A stretch of 64,000 bases of DNA from Luteimonas sp. J29 (GTDB lineage Bacteria > Pseudomonadota > Gammaproteobacteria > Xanthomonadales > Xanthomonadaceae), in assembly GCF_000472505.1 (NCBI RefSeq), contig NZ_AWZR01000006.1, forward strand, positions 1 through 64,000. Direction: 5' to 3'. A program made the position numbers and the translations under genes. The notes beneath the pieces are model-generated. The model was not told the DNA's origin and did no database searches. It was given only the letters and a program-made list of their open reading frames with translations. Of the stretch, positions 55,820 to 64,000 are shown piece by piece. The stretch's first letter is position 1. Each line of letters begins with the position of its first letter.

Positions 55820-56578
55820 ATGACCTCCGACCAGATCGAACTCGCCGTCATCGGCGGCACCGGCCTGTACGCGCTGGCCGAACTGCGCGACGTGTCCAGC
55901 CACCAGCCCGACACCCCGTACGGCACGCCGTCGGGCCCGGTGCGGGTGGGCACGCTCGGCGGCCGCAGGGTCGCGTTCCTCGCCCGCCACGGCGAATCGC
56001 ATTCGGTGCCGCCGCACAAGGTGAACTACCGGGCCAATCTCGCCGCGCTCAGGGTGCTGGGCGCGCGCCAGGTGCTGGCGCTCAACACGGTCGGCGGCAT
56101 CACCGAACGCTTCGGGCCGCGGGTGCTGGCCTGCCCGGACCAGCTGATCGACTACACCTGGGGCCGGATCTCGACCCTCTGCGAGGAACCGGGCACCGAA
56201 GTGCTGCACGTGGACTTCGGCGACCCGTACACGCCCGCGCTGCGCGCGCGGGTCCTGGCCGCGGCGGCCGCGGCGGGCGTCGCGGTGGTGGATGGCGGCT
56301 GCTACGGCGCCACCCAGGGCCCGCGGCTGGAGACGAAGGCGGAGATCGCGCGCATGCGCCGCGACGGCTGCGACCTGGTCGGCATGACCGGCATGCCCGA
56401 GGCCGGGCTGGCGCGCGAGATGGGCCTGGATTACGCCTGCCTGGCGATCGTGGCGAACTGGGCGGCGGGTGCCGGACCCGATCCGGATGAAACCATCACC
56501 CTCGAGGACGTGCTCGAAAACGTGGCGGCGGCGTCGGCCGGCATCCCGGCGCTGGTGTCGGCGCTGCTGGCCCGGTGA
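55820..56578 (+). CDS. S-methyl-5'-thioinosine phosphorylase (MTAP/PNP family)
   Basis: This 252-residue family-2 nucleoside phosphorylase has GGTGLYAL (12-19) and the phosphate-site Arg-His ([20 protein letters not shown], about 54-73). The block [15 protein letters not shown] and the Asp-free base site near VANWAAG follow. In Pseudomonas the enzyme of this subfamily prefers methylthioinosine and yields hypoxanthine. The neighbouring hpt gene supports that over methylthioadenosine. Exact substrate preference is an inference. Confidence 0.85.
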   Translation: MTSDQIELAVIGGTGLYALAELRDVSSHQPDTPYGTPSGPVRVGTLGGRRVAFLARHGESHSVPPHKVNYRANLAALRVLGARQVLALNTVGGITERFGPRVLACPDQLIDYTWGRISTLCEEPGTEVLHVDFGDPYTPALRARVLAAAAAAGVAVVDGGCYGATQGPRLETKAEIARMRRDGCDLVGMTGMPEAGLAREMGLDYACLAIVANWAAGAGPDPDETITLEDVLENVAAASAGIPALVSALLAR

Positions 56579-56607
56579 TTGCATGGAACCCTGATGCTTT
56601 GCATACT
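56579..56607 (+). promoter_or_regulatory. Sigma-70 promoter of the cold-shock gene
   Basis: TTGCAT (56579-56584), a 17-bp spacer and CATACT (56602-56607) form a plausible promoter starting right after the preceding stop codon. The predicted leader is about 65 nt, longer than usual here, as is common for cold-shock mRNAs. Confidence 0.55.
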
Positions 56608-56679
56608 CGGGCGGTCCGGGGAGGGCGGCTGCGGTTTGGCCGACCGGGCGCCACCAGCCATCACGAGGTTCGACGAGTC

Positions 56680-56886
56680 ATGCAATACGGCACAGTGAAG
56701 TGGTTCAACGACGCCAAGGGGTTCGGGTTCATCGCGCCGGAAGACGGCAGCGCGGATGTGTTCGTCCACTACTCGGCGATCGACGCCAAGGGCTTCCGCA
56801 GCCTGCAGGAAGGACAGCGCGTCCAGTACGAGGTCACCCAGGGCCCGAAGGGCGCGCAGGCCGCCGGGGTCCAGCCGGTCGCCTGA
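56680..56886 (+). CDS. CspA-family cold-shock protein
   Basis: This 68-residue single cold-shock domain binds single-stranded RNA and DNA. RNP1 is KGFGFI (about 13-18) and RNP2 is VFVHY (about 27-31), with the start [18 protein letters not shown]. It has its own promoter and a strong terminator, so it is a monocistronic unit. Which stress induces it cannot be read from sequence. Confidence 0.95.
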   Translation: MQYGTVKWFNDAKGFGFIAPEDGSADVFVHYSAIDAKGFRSLQEGQRVQYEVTQGPKGAQAAGVQPVA

Positions 56887-56908
56887 GGAATCCGACAGGC
56901 ACGATTTC

Positions 56909-56934
56909 AAGCCCCGCTCCGGCGGGGCTTTTTT
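56909..56934 (+). terminator. Intrinsic terminator of the cold-shock gene
   Basis: A 9-bp stem (AAGCCCCGC and GCGGGGCTT) with loop TCCG is followed by a run of six T. It is 22 bp after the csp stop and is the clearest intrinsic terminator in the window. Confidence 0.95.
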
Positions 56935-56968
56935 CTGGGCGGGGCGCCGGCGGGGCGCGGGGGGACGG

Positions 56969-58216
56969 ATGAAGCGCCGCATCGCGATCATCGGCTACGG
57001 CAGCGCCGGGCAATGCGCGGCGGTGCTGCTCGAGCGCGACGGCCACCACGTGGAGGTATTCGAGCGGGTGCCGGCGCCGGGACCGGTGGGCGCCGGGTTC
57101 CTGCTCCAGCCCAGCGGGCTGCAGGTGCTGTGGCGGATGGGGCTGCTCGAGGCGGTGCTCGCCCACGGCGCGCCGGTCGAACGGCTGTACGGCGAAACCG
57201 CCGCCGGACGCGCCGTGATGGACATGCGCTATGCCGGGCTCGATCCGCGCCTGGTGGGGGTGGGCCTGCAGCGCGGCGCGTTGTTCTCGATCCTCGCCGG
57301 GGCATTCGCCGGCCACGGGCAGGTCCGGGGCGGGACCGCGATCGCCGCGCTGGAGGACGAAGGACGGGTGCTGGTCGACGGCGCAGGCCGGCGCCATGGT
57401 CCCTACGACCTTGTGGTGGTGGCCGACGGCGCGGACTCGCTGCTGCGCGGCCAGGTCGGCCGGGTGCGCCGGGACCGCCCCTATCCCTGGGGTGCGCTGT
57501 GGTGCCTGCTGCCCGCGGCCGGCTGGCCGCACCTGCGCGAACTGCGCCAGCGCTATGCCGCGGCGCGACGGATGGTGGGCTTGCTGCCGGTGGGCACGCG
57601 GCCGGGCGAAGAGGTCGCGCGACTGGGATTCTTCTGGAGCCTGCCGATCGCGCAGTTCGATCGCTGGCACGCGGATGGCGTCGACGCCTGGAAATCGTCG
57701 GTGCTGGACCTGTGGCCGGAGGTCGAGCCGCTGCTGTCGGGCCTGTGCGAGCCGGCGCAGCTCGCCCGTGCCGGCTATCGCGACAGCGTGCTGGCGCGCT
57801 GGCACCGGGGGCGGGCGGTGCTGGTCGGGGACGCCGCGCATGCGATGAGCCCGCAGCTCGGGCAGGGCGTGAACATGGCGCTGCTCGACGCGATGGCGCT
57901 CGCCGACGCGCTGCGCACGCGCGGCGACGTGCACGATGCGCTCGCGGCGTTCGAGCGCGGGCGGCGCCGGCACGTGGCGATCTACCAGCTGTGGAGCCGC
58001 TGGCTGACGCCGATGTTCCAGTCCGAACTGGACATGGTGGCCCGCCTGCGCGACCTTGGGCTTGGTCCCGTCGGCCGGCTGCCGCTGGCACGCATGCACA
58101 TGCTGCGGGTGCTCGGCGGCACCCAGCAGGGCCTGTTCGGCCGGCTCGCGCTGGACGAGGCGTTCGTCGAGGCGCTGGCCCGCGGGACCGCCCGGCAGGT
58201 GCAAGGAGGACAGTGA
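56969..58216 (+). CDS. FAD-dependent monooxygenase (PHBH-fold)
   Basis: This 415-residue flavoprotein hydroxylase has the ADP-binding GYGSAGQ motif at 9-15, an Asp-Gly motif (VVVADGADSLLR, near 150) that contacts FAD and NADPH, and GDAAHAMSPQLGQGVNMALLDAMALADAL near 290-318. The substrate is unknown. Its stop overlaps the aidB start by one base, so the two flavoproteins are cotranslated, and a role with acyl-CoA-type chemistry is possible. It follows the csp terminator by 34 bp, where its own promoter must lie, but none is clear. Confidence 0.88.
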   Translation: MKRRIAIIGYGSAGQCAAVLLERDGHHVEVFERVPAPGPVGAGFLLQPSGLQVLWRMGLLEAVLAHGAPVERLYGETAAGRAVMDMRYAGLDPRLVGVGLQRGALFSILAGAFAGHGQVRGGTAIAALEDEGRVLVDGAGRRHGPYDLVVVADGADSLLRGQVGRVRRDRPYPWGALWCLLPAAGWPHLRELRQRYAAARRMVGLLPVGTRPGEEVARLGFFWSLPIAQFDRWHADGVDAWKSSVLDLWPEVEPLLSGLCEPAQLARAGYRDSVLARWHRGRAVLVGDAAHAMSPQLGQGVNMALLDAMALADALRTRGDVHDALAAFERGRRRHVAIYQLWSRWLTPMFQSELDMVARLRDLGLGPVGRLPLARMHMLRVLGGTQQGLFGRLALDEAFVEALARGTARQVQGGQ

Positions 58217-59832
58217 TGGACGCCACCCACGTCGTCGAGAACCAGCCGCCGGAATTCGCGCCGCGCGACCTGTGGCGCGACGACGCCGCCCTGCGCGAGG
58301 CGCTGGCGCGCGAGGGCGGCGGCGCCTTCTCCGACGTCGTGGCGCGCTACGGCGCGCTGGCCGGCGGCGAGCTGCTGGCGCTGTCCTTCGACGCGCACCG
58401 CGACCGGCCACGGCTGCGCACGCACGACCGCCATGGCCACCGCATCGACACGGTGGAGTTCCATCCGCACTACCACCAGGTCATGGACGCGGCGATCGCC
58501 GGCGGGGTCGCCGGGCTGTCGTGGGCGCGGCCGGAGCCGGGCGCGCACGTGGCGCGCGCGGCGCTGTCCTACCTGCACTACCAGGCCGAGCCGGGCACCA
58601 GCTGCCCGCTCACCATGACCCACGCCGCGGTACCGGTGCTGGCGCGCGAGCCGTCGCTGCGCGAATGGGTGGCGAAGGTGGCGGCCTGCCGGTACGACCC
58701 GCGCGACGTGCCGGTGGCCGGCAAGCACGGCGTCACGCTCGGCATGGGCATGACCGAGAAGCAGGGCGGCAGCGACGTGCGCGCCAACACCACCACGGCG
58801 ACGCCGCAGGCCGATGGCGGCTACGTGCTGCGCGGGCACAAGTGGTTCTTCTCGGCGCCGATGAGCGACGGCTTCCTGGTGCTGGCGCAGGCGCCGGGCG
58901 GGCTCACCTGTTTCCTGCTTCCGCGGCGGCTGCTGGACGGGACGCTCAACGGATTCCGGCTGATGCGGCTCAAGGACAAGCTGGGCGACTGGAGCAATGC
59001 GTCGTCGGAGATCGAGTTCGACGCGGCACGGGCGCATCGGATAGGCGAGGAAGGGCGCGGGGTCGCGACGATCATCCAGATGGTGATGCTCACCCGCCTG
59101 GACTGCATGCTCGGGTCGGCGGGGCTGATGCGCATGGCGTTCGCGCAGGCGCTGCATCACTGCCGGCACCGGCGCGCGTTCGGGCGGCGGCTCGTGGAGC
59201 AGCCGCTGATGCGCAACGTGCTGGCCGACCTGGCGATCGAGGCCGAGGCGGCGCTGGCGCTGTCGATGCGGGTGGCCGGCGCGGTGGATGCCGCGCCGCG
59301 CGACGCAGCGCAGGCGGCGTTCGCTCGGATCGCGACGGCGATCGGCAAGTTCTGGATCTGCAAGCGTGCGCCGGGCTTCGTCAACGAGGCGCAGGAGTGC
59401 CTGGGTGGCGCTGGATACGTGGAGGAATCGCTGCTGCCGCGGCTGTACCGGCAGGCGCCGCTCAACTCGATCTGGGAAGGCAGCGGCAACATCCAGTGCC
59501 TGGACGTGCTGCGGGCGCTCGCGCGCGAGCCGGAGACGGGCGCGGCGCTGCTGTCTTTCCTGGATTCCGCGGGCGGGCGGGACGATGCCTACGACGCCGG
59601 GCTGGAGAGGGTGCGCCGTCTGCTGGCAACGCCGCCGGGCGAAGCGCACGCGCGTTCGGCGGTGGCGGCATTGGCGGTGCAGCTCCAGGCGGCGGCGCTG
59701 CTGTCGGCGGGGAGTCCGCTGGCGGACGTGTTCTGCCGCAGCCGGTCTGGAGGCATCGGGCCGGGGGTGTATGGAGTGCTGGCGCCGGAGGTCGATTTCG
59801 ATCTGGTGCTGGAGCGGGCCGGGGGCGGGTGA
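58216..59832 (+). CDS. aidB: AidB-like acyl-CoA dehydrogenase family flavoprotein
   Basis: This 538-residue protein matches E. coli AidB (541) from end to end, including the N-terminal NQPPEF segment, SCPLTMTHAAVPVL, GMGMTEKQGGSDVRANTT, GHKWFFSAPMSDGFLVLAQ, KDKLGDWSNASSEIEF and NSIWEGSGNIQCLDVLRAL. AidB is induced by alkylating damage in E. coli and has weak isovaleryl-CoA dehydrogenase activity; its C-terminal domain binds DNA. No Ada box can be read here. It is translationally coupled to the monooxygenase. Confidence 0.9.
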   Translation: MDATHVVENQPPEFAPRDLWRDDAALREALAREGGGAFSDVVARYGALAGGELLALSFDAHRDRPRLRTHDRHGHRIDTVEFHPHYHQVMDAAIAGGVAGLSWARPEPGAHVARAALSYLHYQAEPGTSCPLTMTHAAVPVLAREPSLREWVAKVAACRYDPRDVPVAGKHGVTLGMGMTEKQGGSDVRANTTTATPQADGGYVLRGHKWFFSAPMSDGFLVLAQAPGGLTCFLLPRRLLDGTLNGFRLMRLKDKLGDWSNASSEIEFDAARAHRIGEEGRGVATIIQMVMLTRLDCMLGSAGLMRMAFAQALHHCRHRRAFGRRLVEQPLMRNVLADLAIEAEAALALSMRVAGAVDAAPRDAAQAAFARIATAIGKFWICKRAPGFVNEAQECLGGAGYVEESLLPRLYRQAPLNSIWEGSGNIQCLDVLRALAREPETGAALLSFLDSAGGRDDAYDAGLERVRRLLATPPGEAHARSAVAALAVQLQAAALLSAGSPLADVFCRSRSGGIGPGVYGVLAPEVDFDLVLERAGGG

Positions 59833-60043
59833 CCTGGTCGGGCGGGGGCGCCCCGGGCAGGGTCGGAAGGCGAACTCGATGGTTTCGGCGCGACGGTTGG
59901 GTCGCGCCGCGGCCAGCGGGCCTGCTCCGCGAATGTCCGGCGCGCGCGGCGCACGCCTCCCCCTTGAGTCCGCTGCGCAGGCCAGCCGGCCACGGCGCAT
60001 CTGGGCTCGGGCAACGTCGGGCGGGCGGAGGCGAATGACCGTG

Positions 60044-60240
60044 CTCCCTCCCCCGCAGGCGGGGGAGGAGGTAGACGGGGGCGCCCGGCTCCCTCCCCCG
60101 CGAGCGGGGGAGGGTTGGGGTGGGGGGAGGTCGCCAGCGCATGTCATGGGACCGCGGTGCCCCCCTCCCGGCCTCCCCCCGCAAGCGGGGGGAGGGGTAG
60201 ACGGGGGCGCCCAGTTCCCTCCCCCGCGAGCGGGGGAGGG
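60044..60240. repeat. REP/BIME-like palindromic repeats
   Basis: Four GC-rich palindromes of the CCCTCCCCCGCGAGCGGGGGAGGG kind lie at 60044-60070, 60091-60114, 60172-60196 and 60217-60240. They form two composite units of about 70 bp (60044-60114 and 60172-60240), each with two palindromes joined by a shared GTAGACGGGGGCGCCC segment. Such intergenic elements are widespread in Xanthomonadaceae. The rest of the 483-bp gap (59833-60315) shows no gene or promoter that I can support. Confidence 0.85.
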
Positions 60241-60256
60241 CGGCCTGCGGAACGGG

Positions 60257-60287
60257 AAAAGCCGGCCGCGGAGTCCCGGCGGCCGGC
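60257..60287 (-). terminator. Intrinsic terminator of the alpha/beta hydrolase gene
   Basis: On the minus strand a 9-bp stem (GCCGGCCGC with GCGGCCGGC) is followed by TTTT (60257-60260). It lies 29 bp after the hydrolase stop. Confidence 0.75.
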
Positions 60288-60315
60288 AGGGGGCAGGACG
60301 ATCAGGTGCGACGGA

Positions 60316-61236
60316 TCACTTCGACAGGAAGTCCAGCAGGTCCTGGTTGAGCCGCTCCTTGTGGGTGTCCGTGATGCCGTGGGGGCCGCCCTCGTAGACG
60401 ACCAGCTCGGCGCCCTTGACCAGCGCCGCGGAGGCGCGTCCGGAGAGGTCGATCGGCACGATCTGGTCGTCGTCGCCGTGGATCACCAGGGTGGGCACGT
60501 CGATCTTCTTCAGGTCCTCGCGGAAGTCGGTGGCCGAGAACGCGGCGATCGAGTCGTAGGTGTTCTTGTGCCCGCCCTGCATGCCCTGGGCCCAGAACGA
60601 CTGGACCAGGCCCGGGTTCGGCGTCGCGCCGGGGCGGTTGAAGCCGTAGAACGGGCCGGACGCGATGTCGAGGTACAGCTGCGAGCGGTTCTCGATCGAA
60701 GCCTTGCGCAGTCCGTCGAACACCTCGATCGGCAGGCCGCCGGGGTTGTCGCCGGTCCTGAGCATCAGCGGCGGGACCGCGGACACCAGCACCGCCTTCT
60801 TCACCCGCGAGGTGCCGTGGCGGCTGATGTAGCGGACCACTTCGCCGCCGCCGGTGGAGAAACCGACCAGGGTGACGTCGCGCAGGTCCAGGGCGTTGAT
60901 CACCGCGGCCAGGTCGTCGGCGTAGTGGTCCATGTCGTTGCCGTCCCACGGCTGGCTCGAGCGGCCGTGGCCGCGGCGGTCGTGGGCGACGACGCGGTAG
61001 CCCTTCGAGGCCAGGAACAGCATCTGCGATTCCCAGCTGTCCGAACTCAGCGGCCAGCCGTGGCTGAAGGTGACGACCGGGCCGTCCTTCGGGCCCCAGT
61101 CCTTGAAATAGAGGCGCACGCCGTCCGCGGTAACGACGTAGTTGCCGTCGATGGTGGCGGCGGAAGCGGCCTGCGGGCCGGTGGCGGCAGCCAGGGCCAG
61201 GGTGCCGGCTGCGACGGTACGGGCAATGGTGTTCAT
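60316..61236 (-). CDS. Exported alpha/beta hydrolase (chloroperoxidase-like)
   Basis: This 306-residue alpha/beta-hydrolase is close to the non-haem haloperoxidase/arylesterase group. The signal peptide ends near residue 27 (ASA-ATI), so it is periplasmic or secreted. Nucleophile Ser127 is in GFSTGGGEV, the acid is in [11 protein letters not shown] (about 250-260) and His is in [10 protein letters not shown] near 287. [13 protein letters not shown] supplies the oxyanion region. GGAG lies eight bases before ATG 61236. It is divergent from an AraC-type regulator, which probably controls it. Confidence 0.88.
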   Translation of the reverse strand: MNTIARTVAAGTLALAAATGPQAASAATIDGNYVVTADGVRLYFKDWGPKDGPVVTFSHGWPLSSDSWESQMLFLASKGYRVVAHDRRGHGRSSQPWDGNDMDHYADDLAAVINALDLRDVTLVGFSTGGGEVVRYISRHGTSRVKKAVLVSAVPPLMLRTGDNPGGLPIEVFDGLRKASIENRSQLYLDIASGPFYGFNRPGATPNPGLVQSFWAQGMQGGHKNTYDSIAAFSATDFREDLKKIDVPTLVIHGDDDQIVPIDLSGRASAALVKGAELVVYEGGPHGITDTHKERLNQDLLDFLSK

Positions 61237-61390
61237 GGCGTTGTCTCCGTGCAGTTGGGGGAGGGGGCCGGCCGGATCGCGGGCGGTGGTGGCGCCTGCG
61301 TGGTGTCGTCGACCGGCGAGGCATACTCTGGGCGCGTTGCCGGGACATCTGGTGATGTAAAGTCCTGAAAAGTTGACAGGGAGTCCGCCC

Positions 61391-62242
61391 ATGACCGACC
61401 GGTTGGCTGCATTGATGGCGCACTTCCCGGTGCGGGCCCGGGTCTTCAACACCGGTCCGCTGTGCGGCATCAACACCGTCGTGGACGACGGGGAACACGG
61501 ACAGCTGCACCTGCTGCGCGCCGGCGTGCTCGATCTCGTCCATGGCCGCGAGCAGATCCGCATCTCCAGGCCCAGCCTGCTGCTGTATCCGCGGCCGATG
61601 GCGCACCGCTTCATCACCGACGCCGAGCGCGGGGCCGACATGGTGTGCGCGCATCTGTCGTTCGAGGGAGGCGCGGGCAATCCGGTCGTGGCCAGCCTGC
61701 CAGCCTTCGTGTGCGTGCCGCTGGAGGAACTCGATGGCGCGGAGTCGCTGCTGTCGATCATGTTCGACGAGGCGTTCGGCGCGCGATGCGGGCGCATGGC
61801 CATCGTCGAGCGGCTGTTCGAGGTGGTGATGGTGCAGGTGCTGCGCCACCTGCTGCACGGCGGCGAGATCCGCGTCGGCATGCTGTCGGGGCTGGCGCAT
61901 CCGCGCCTGCGGCATGCGCTGGTGGCGATGCATGAGGCGCCGGCGAAGGAGTGGCCACTGGAGGAACTGGCCCGGATCGCGGGCATGTCGCGCAGCGTGT
62001 TCGCGGCGACCTTCCGCGACACGGTCGGCGTCACCCCCGGGCAGTACCTGCAGTCCTGGCGGATCAGCCTCGCCCAGCAGGCGCTGCGGCGAGGCCGGCC
62101 GCTGAAGATCGTCGCTTCGCAGGTGGGCTACGGGAGCGAGGCCGCGCTCTCGCGCGCGTTCAAGGCGCAGACCGGGCACTCGCCGCGCGCGTGGCGCAAG
62201 ACCAGCGTGGCGCCGCTGGCCGCCGCCGGCATGGGCCGATGA
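61391..62242 (+). CDS. AraC-family transcriptional regulator (cupin_6 type)
   Basis: This 283-residue regulator has an N-terminal cupin_6/AraC ligand domain (about 15-150, with [11 protein letters not shown] and CAHLSFEGG). Two C-terminal helix-turn-helix motifs (about 180-275) are [33 protein letters not shown] and [34 protein letters not shown] lies seven bases before ATG 61391. The 154-bp spacer to the divergent hydrolase gene should hold its operator; I see no clear palindrome. Such regulators commonly flank short-chain reductases or hydrolases they control. Confidence 0.9.
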   Translation: MTDRLAALMAHFPVRARVFNTGPLCGINTVVDDGEHGQLHLLRAGVLDLVHGREQIRISRPSLLLYPRPMAHRFITDAERGADMVCAHLSFEGGAGNPVVASLPAFVCVPLEELDGAESLLSIMFDEAFGARCGRMAIVERLFEVVMVQVLRHLLHGGEIRVGMLSGLAHPRLRHALVAMHEAPAKEWPLEELARIAGMSRSVFAATFRDTVGVTPGQYLQSWRISLAQQALRRGRPLKIVASQVGYGSEAALSRAFKAQTGHSPRAWRKTSVAPLAAAGMGR

Positions 62243-62429
62243 GTGGCACTGTCGCCCGTCCCGCGTCGCCGCAGAGGACCGCGCCCGGCGGCCCGCAGAC
62301 GGCCTTGCGGAACATCGGCGCGGCCGGCCACGGACACCGGCTGTGGCGGCGGGTCCGCGCTCCCGCCGTGCGCATGGCGCCGGCGGAATGTGCGCGCGCG
62401 GCTCCGCCGCCCGCGCAAGGGGCCTCGGG

Positions 62430-63194
62430 TCAGGCCGCTTCCGGCTCGCCGCGCGCCCGGGCGAACGCCGCGGCCACGGCTTCCATCGCGGCGATCCAGG
62501 GGCCGGGCCCGTGGCTGACGCGGGCGACGCCGAGCCGCGCCAGCTCCTCGAAGGACGGGCAGCCCCGGACCCACATGATGTTGACCGGCAGCGGCGATCC
62601 CTGCACCACGCGCCGGATCAGTTCGGGTGCGACCAGGCCCGGCACGAACAGTCCGTCCGCGCCCGCGGCGGCATAGGCGCGGGCGCGCGCCAGCGCTTCG
62701 TCGACCAGGCCGGCATCGTGCGTGTCGGCCGGACGCTGCAGGAACAGGTCGGTGCGGGCATTGATGAAGAACGGCAGGCCCGCGGCTTCGGCCGCGGCGC
62801 GCGCCTGGGCGAGCCGGGCGGCCTGTTCTTCGACCGGACGCAGGCCCGACGCCAGCCCGTCCTCGAGGTTGCCGCCGACCGCGCCGGCCGCGATCGCGCG
62901 CGCGACGGTCTCGGCCGGGTCGTCGTAGCCGCGTTCCAGGTCCACCGTCAGGGGCAGTTCGCTCACCTTCGCGATCCGGGCAACCGTGTCCAGGGTCGCC
63001 TCCAGCGGCAACTGCTCGCCGTCGGGCAGGCCGTGTACGGCGGCGATCGCCCAGCTGCTGGTCGCCAGCGCCTCGGCGCCGCAGCCGGCGATGGTCCTGG
63101 CGCTGCCGGCGTCCCAGGCGTTGAACAGCAGCAGTGGCCGCGGGCCCTTGTGCAGGGCGCGGAAGACGTGGGCGGACGGGGTGCGTGGATGCAT
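62430..63194 (-). CDS. Isocitrate lyase/PEP mutase family protein
   Basis: This 254-residue (beta/alpha)8 protein of the ICL/PEPM superfamily has NAWDAGSA (25-32), the metal-binding DLERGYDD (85-92) with Asp85, NLEDG (109-113) and NARTDLFLQ. It lacks the KKCGH motif of isocitrate lyase, so it is a PEP mutase-, oxaloacetase- or phosphonopyruvate-type lyase of unknown substrate. CAGGAG lies seven bases before ATG 63194. It is divergent from an XRE regulator gene that probably controls it. Confidence 0.88.
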   Translation of the reverse strand: MHPRTPSAHVFRALHKGPRPLLLFNAWDAGSARTIAGCGAEALATSSWAIAAVHGLPDGEQLPLEATLDTVARIAKVSELPLTVDLERGYDDPAETVARAIAAGAVGGNLEDGLASGLRPVEEQAARLAQARAAAEAAGLPFFINARTDLFLQRPADTHDAGLVDEALARARAYAAAGADGLFVPGLVAPELIRRVVQGSPLPVNIMWVRGCPSFEELARLGVARVSHGPGPWIAAMEAVAAAFARARGEPEAA

Positions 63195-63270
63195 GGTATG
63201 GCTCCTGGCCGTGAAGTCGCGGCACAGGCTGCGCGCGGCGGCGACCGGCGGCAATGACGCGCAGGTCATG

Positions 63271-63296
63271 CCGCCATGACCCCCGGGTCATGGCGG
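63271..63296. promoter_or_regulatory. 12-bp perfect palindromic operator candidate
   Basis: A perfect inverted repeat (63271-63282 and 63285-63296, arm CCGCCATGACCC) with a 2-bp spacer lies between the divergent PEP-mutase and XRE genes. A second, imperfect copy with ATGAC/GTCAT half-sites overlaps it at 63247-63275. It is centred about 43 bp before the XRE ATG, over the promoter region, as expected for the operator of the adjacent regulator. Confidence 0.65.
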
Positions 63297-63314
63297 ACGC
63301 GTCGCGGCCGGCCG

Positions 63315-63320
63315 TATCCT
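63315..63320 (+). promoter_or_regulatory. -10-like box placed for a leaderless XRE regulator mRNA
   Basis: TATCCT is followed by six bases and the ATG at 63327, the seventh case of this spacing in the window. Confidence 0.45.
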
Positions 63321-63326
63321 CGCGGC

Positions 63327-64000
63327 ATGGATGCAGCGCGCCAGCGACCGGGCAGCGACCTCGTGCCGACGCCGATCGGCGCACGGCTGCGCGAGTGGCG
63401 CACCGCGCGGCACCTGAGCCAGCTGCAGCTGGCGTTGGCCGCGGAAACCTCGGCCCGCCACCTGAGCTGCATCGAAACCGGCAAGTCGCGGCCCGGACGC
63501 GAACTGCTGGCGCGGCTGGCCGACGCGCTGGAAATGCCGCTGCGCGAGCGCAACGCACTGTTGCTGGACGCGGGCTTCGCGCCCCAGTTCCCCGAGAGCG
63601 CGCTCGGCGCGCCGGTGCTGGCGCGCATCGACCAGGCCATCGACGCGATCCTCGCCCAGCAGTCGCCGTACCCCGCCTTCCTGATCAACCGTCGCTGGGA
63701 CGTGTTGCGCGCCAACGATGCCGCCGCGCGGGTCAACCGGCTGATGCTCGGTGGCCGCGACAGCGCCCACGCCAACATCATGCGCCAGTTCTTCGACCCG
63801 GCCGACCTGCGCGCGGCGGTCGCCAACTGGGAGGAGGTGGCCGGCGAACTGATCCGGCACCTGCACGAACAGGTCGCGGCCGTGCCGGGCGACCGCGTCG
63901 CGCGCGAACTGCTCGAGGAGATGCTGGCCTATCCCGGCGTCCCCGCGCGCTGGCGCACGCGCGACCTGTCGTCGCCGCCCTCGCCGCTGCTGACCACGAC
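63327..64000 (+). CDS. XRE/MmyB-like transcriptional regulator (partial)
   Basis: The first 224 residues are present; the gene runs past the right edge. A Cro/C1-type helix-turn-helix is at about 18-72 (IGARLREWRTARHLSQLQLALAAETSARHLSCIETGKSRPGRELL). It is followed by an MmyB-like ligand-binding domain (PAFLINRRWDVLRANDAAARV, PADLRAAVANWEEVAGELI). This architecture is known from actinobacterial and proteobacterial regulators that often control an adjacent enzyme. Here the divergent neighbour is the PEP-mutase-family gene and a palindrome lies between them. Confidence 0.9.
   Translation, partial: MDAARQRPGSDLVPTPIGARLREWRTARHLSQLQLALAAETSARHLSCIETGKSRPGRELLARLADALEMPLRERNALLLDAGFAPQFPESALGAPVLARIDQAIDAILAQQSPYPAFLINRRWDVLRANDAAARVNRLMLGGRDSAHANIMRQFFDPADLRAAVANWEEVAGELIRHLHEQVAAVPGDRVARELLEEMLAYPGVPARWRTRDLSSPPSPLLTT

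Noticed and set aside
60044-60240. CRISPR-like array
   Set aside because: There are only four GC palindromes with unequal, non-unique spacers and no cas genes. The pattern is that of REP elements.
60040-60400. Proline-rich reading frames across the repeat region (PPPRAGEG-type)
   Set aside because: They are translations of REP palindromes, common spurious annotations in this family.

Overview
The window is about 64 kb of very GC-rich, gene-dense chromosome from a gammaproteobacterium, most likely a member of the Lysobacteraceae (Xanthomonadaceae), close to Luteimonas or Lysobacter. The evidence is the block rpoE-rseA-mucD-lepA-lepB-DUF4845-rnc-era-recO, a KdkA-type Kdo kinase next to a family-9 glycosyltransferase, a PabB with the PIAGT motif known from Stenotrophomonas, and REP-like palindromes typical of the group. 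It is almost entirely housekeeping chromosome. I see no prophage, transposase, CRISPR array or defence island.

Layout. 0.1-4.1 kb: RDD membrane protein, xerD, and a secreted GH9 glycoside hydrolase behind a LacI-type operator. 4.2-8.8 kb: tRNA-Ser(CGA), a DUF6165 protein, a fatty-acid-hydroxylase-family membrane enzyme and lipopolysaccharide core genes (GT9, kdkA) followed by an MBL-fold hydrolase. 8.8-11.1 kb: molybdopterin genes moaA, moaC, moaD, moaE. 11.3-12.9 kb: a secreted beta-propeller and a lipoprotein with a TonB-C-like domain. 12.9-16.8 kb: the 4.5S RNA gene, tRNA-Ser(GGA), dnaX, ybaB, recR and a HIT protein. 16.8-21.4 kb (minus strand): an Slp-like protein and a moxR-DUF58-transglutaminase operon. 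21.5-25 kb: a GT39 enzyme, a YceF-type pyrophosphatase, and yceD with a strong promoter.

25-36.6 kb is a long co-directional run: yceD-rpmF-fabH-(kinase-like gene)-fabD-fabG-acpP-fabF-pabB-mltG-tmk-holB-pilZ-DUF4380. It combines type II fatty acid synthesis with folate, peptidoglycan and replication genes. A FadJ-like beta-oxidation gene faces it. 39-48 kb holds the sigma-E envelope-stress genes (sigma factor, anti-sigma factor, periplasmic protease) with a recognisable sigma-E promoter, followed by signal peptidase, RNase III, Era and RecO. 47.9-51.3 kb carries a REC-HPt protein diverging from a YdbH/YdbL-like pair. 51.4-59.8 kb carries rlmD, a CYTH protein, a DsbA-family oxidoreductase, nagZ, a hypoxanthine phosphoribosyltransferase, a methylthioinosine phosphorylase, a cold-shock protein, an FAD monooxygenase and aidB. 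60-64 kb carries REP-like repeats, a secreted alpha/beta hydrolase diverging from an AraC regulator, and a PEP-mutase-family gene diverging from an XRE/MmyB-like regulator that runs off the window.

Points worth a second look: (i) seven unrelated genes share a -10-like hexamer ending exactly six bases before ATG, which suggests a class of leaderless mRNAs; (ii) a 20-bp inverted copy of the 3' end of tRNA-Ser(GGA) encloses its terminator; (iii) a kinase-fold gene with an atypical catalytic loop sits inside the fab cluster; (iv) the Slp-like protein has lost its lipobox cysteine; (v) the 3' end of rlmD is partly duplicated downstream; (vi) a 12-bp perfect palindrome lies in front of the XRE regulator. 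All functional statements are read from sequence and family knowledge. No database search was run.
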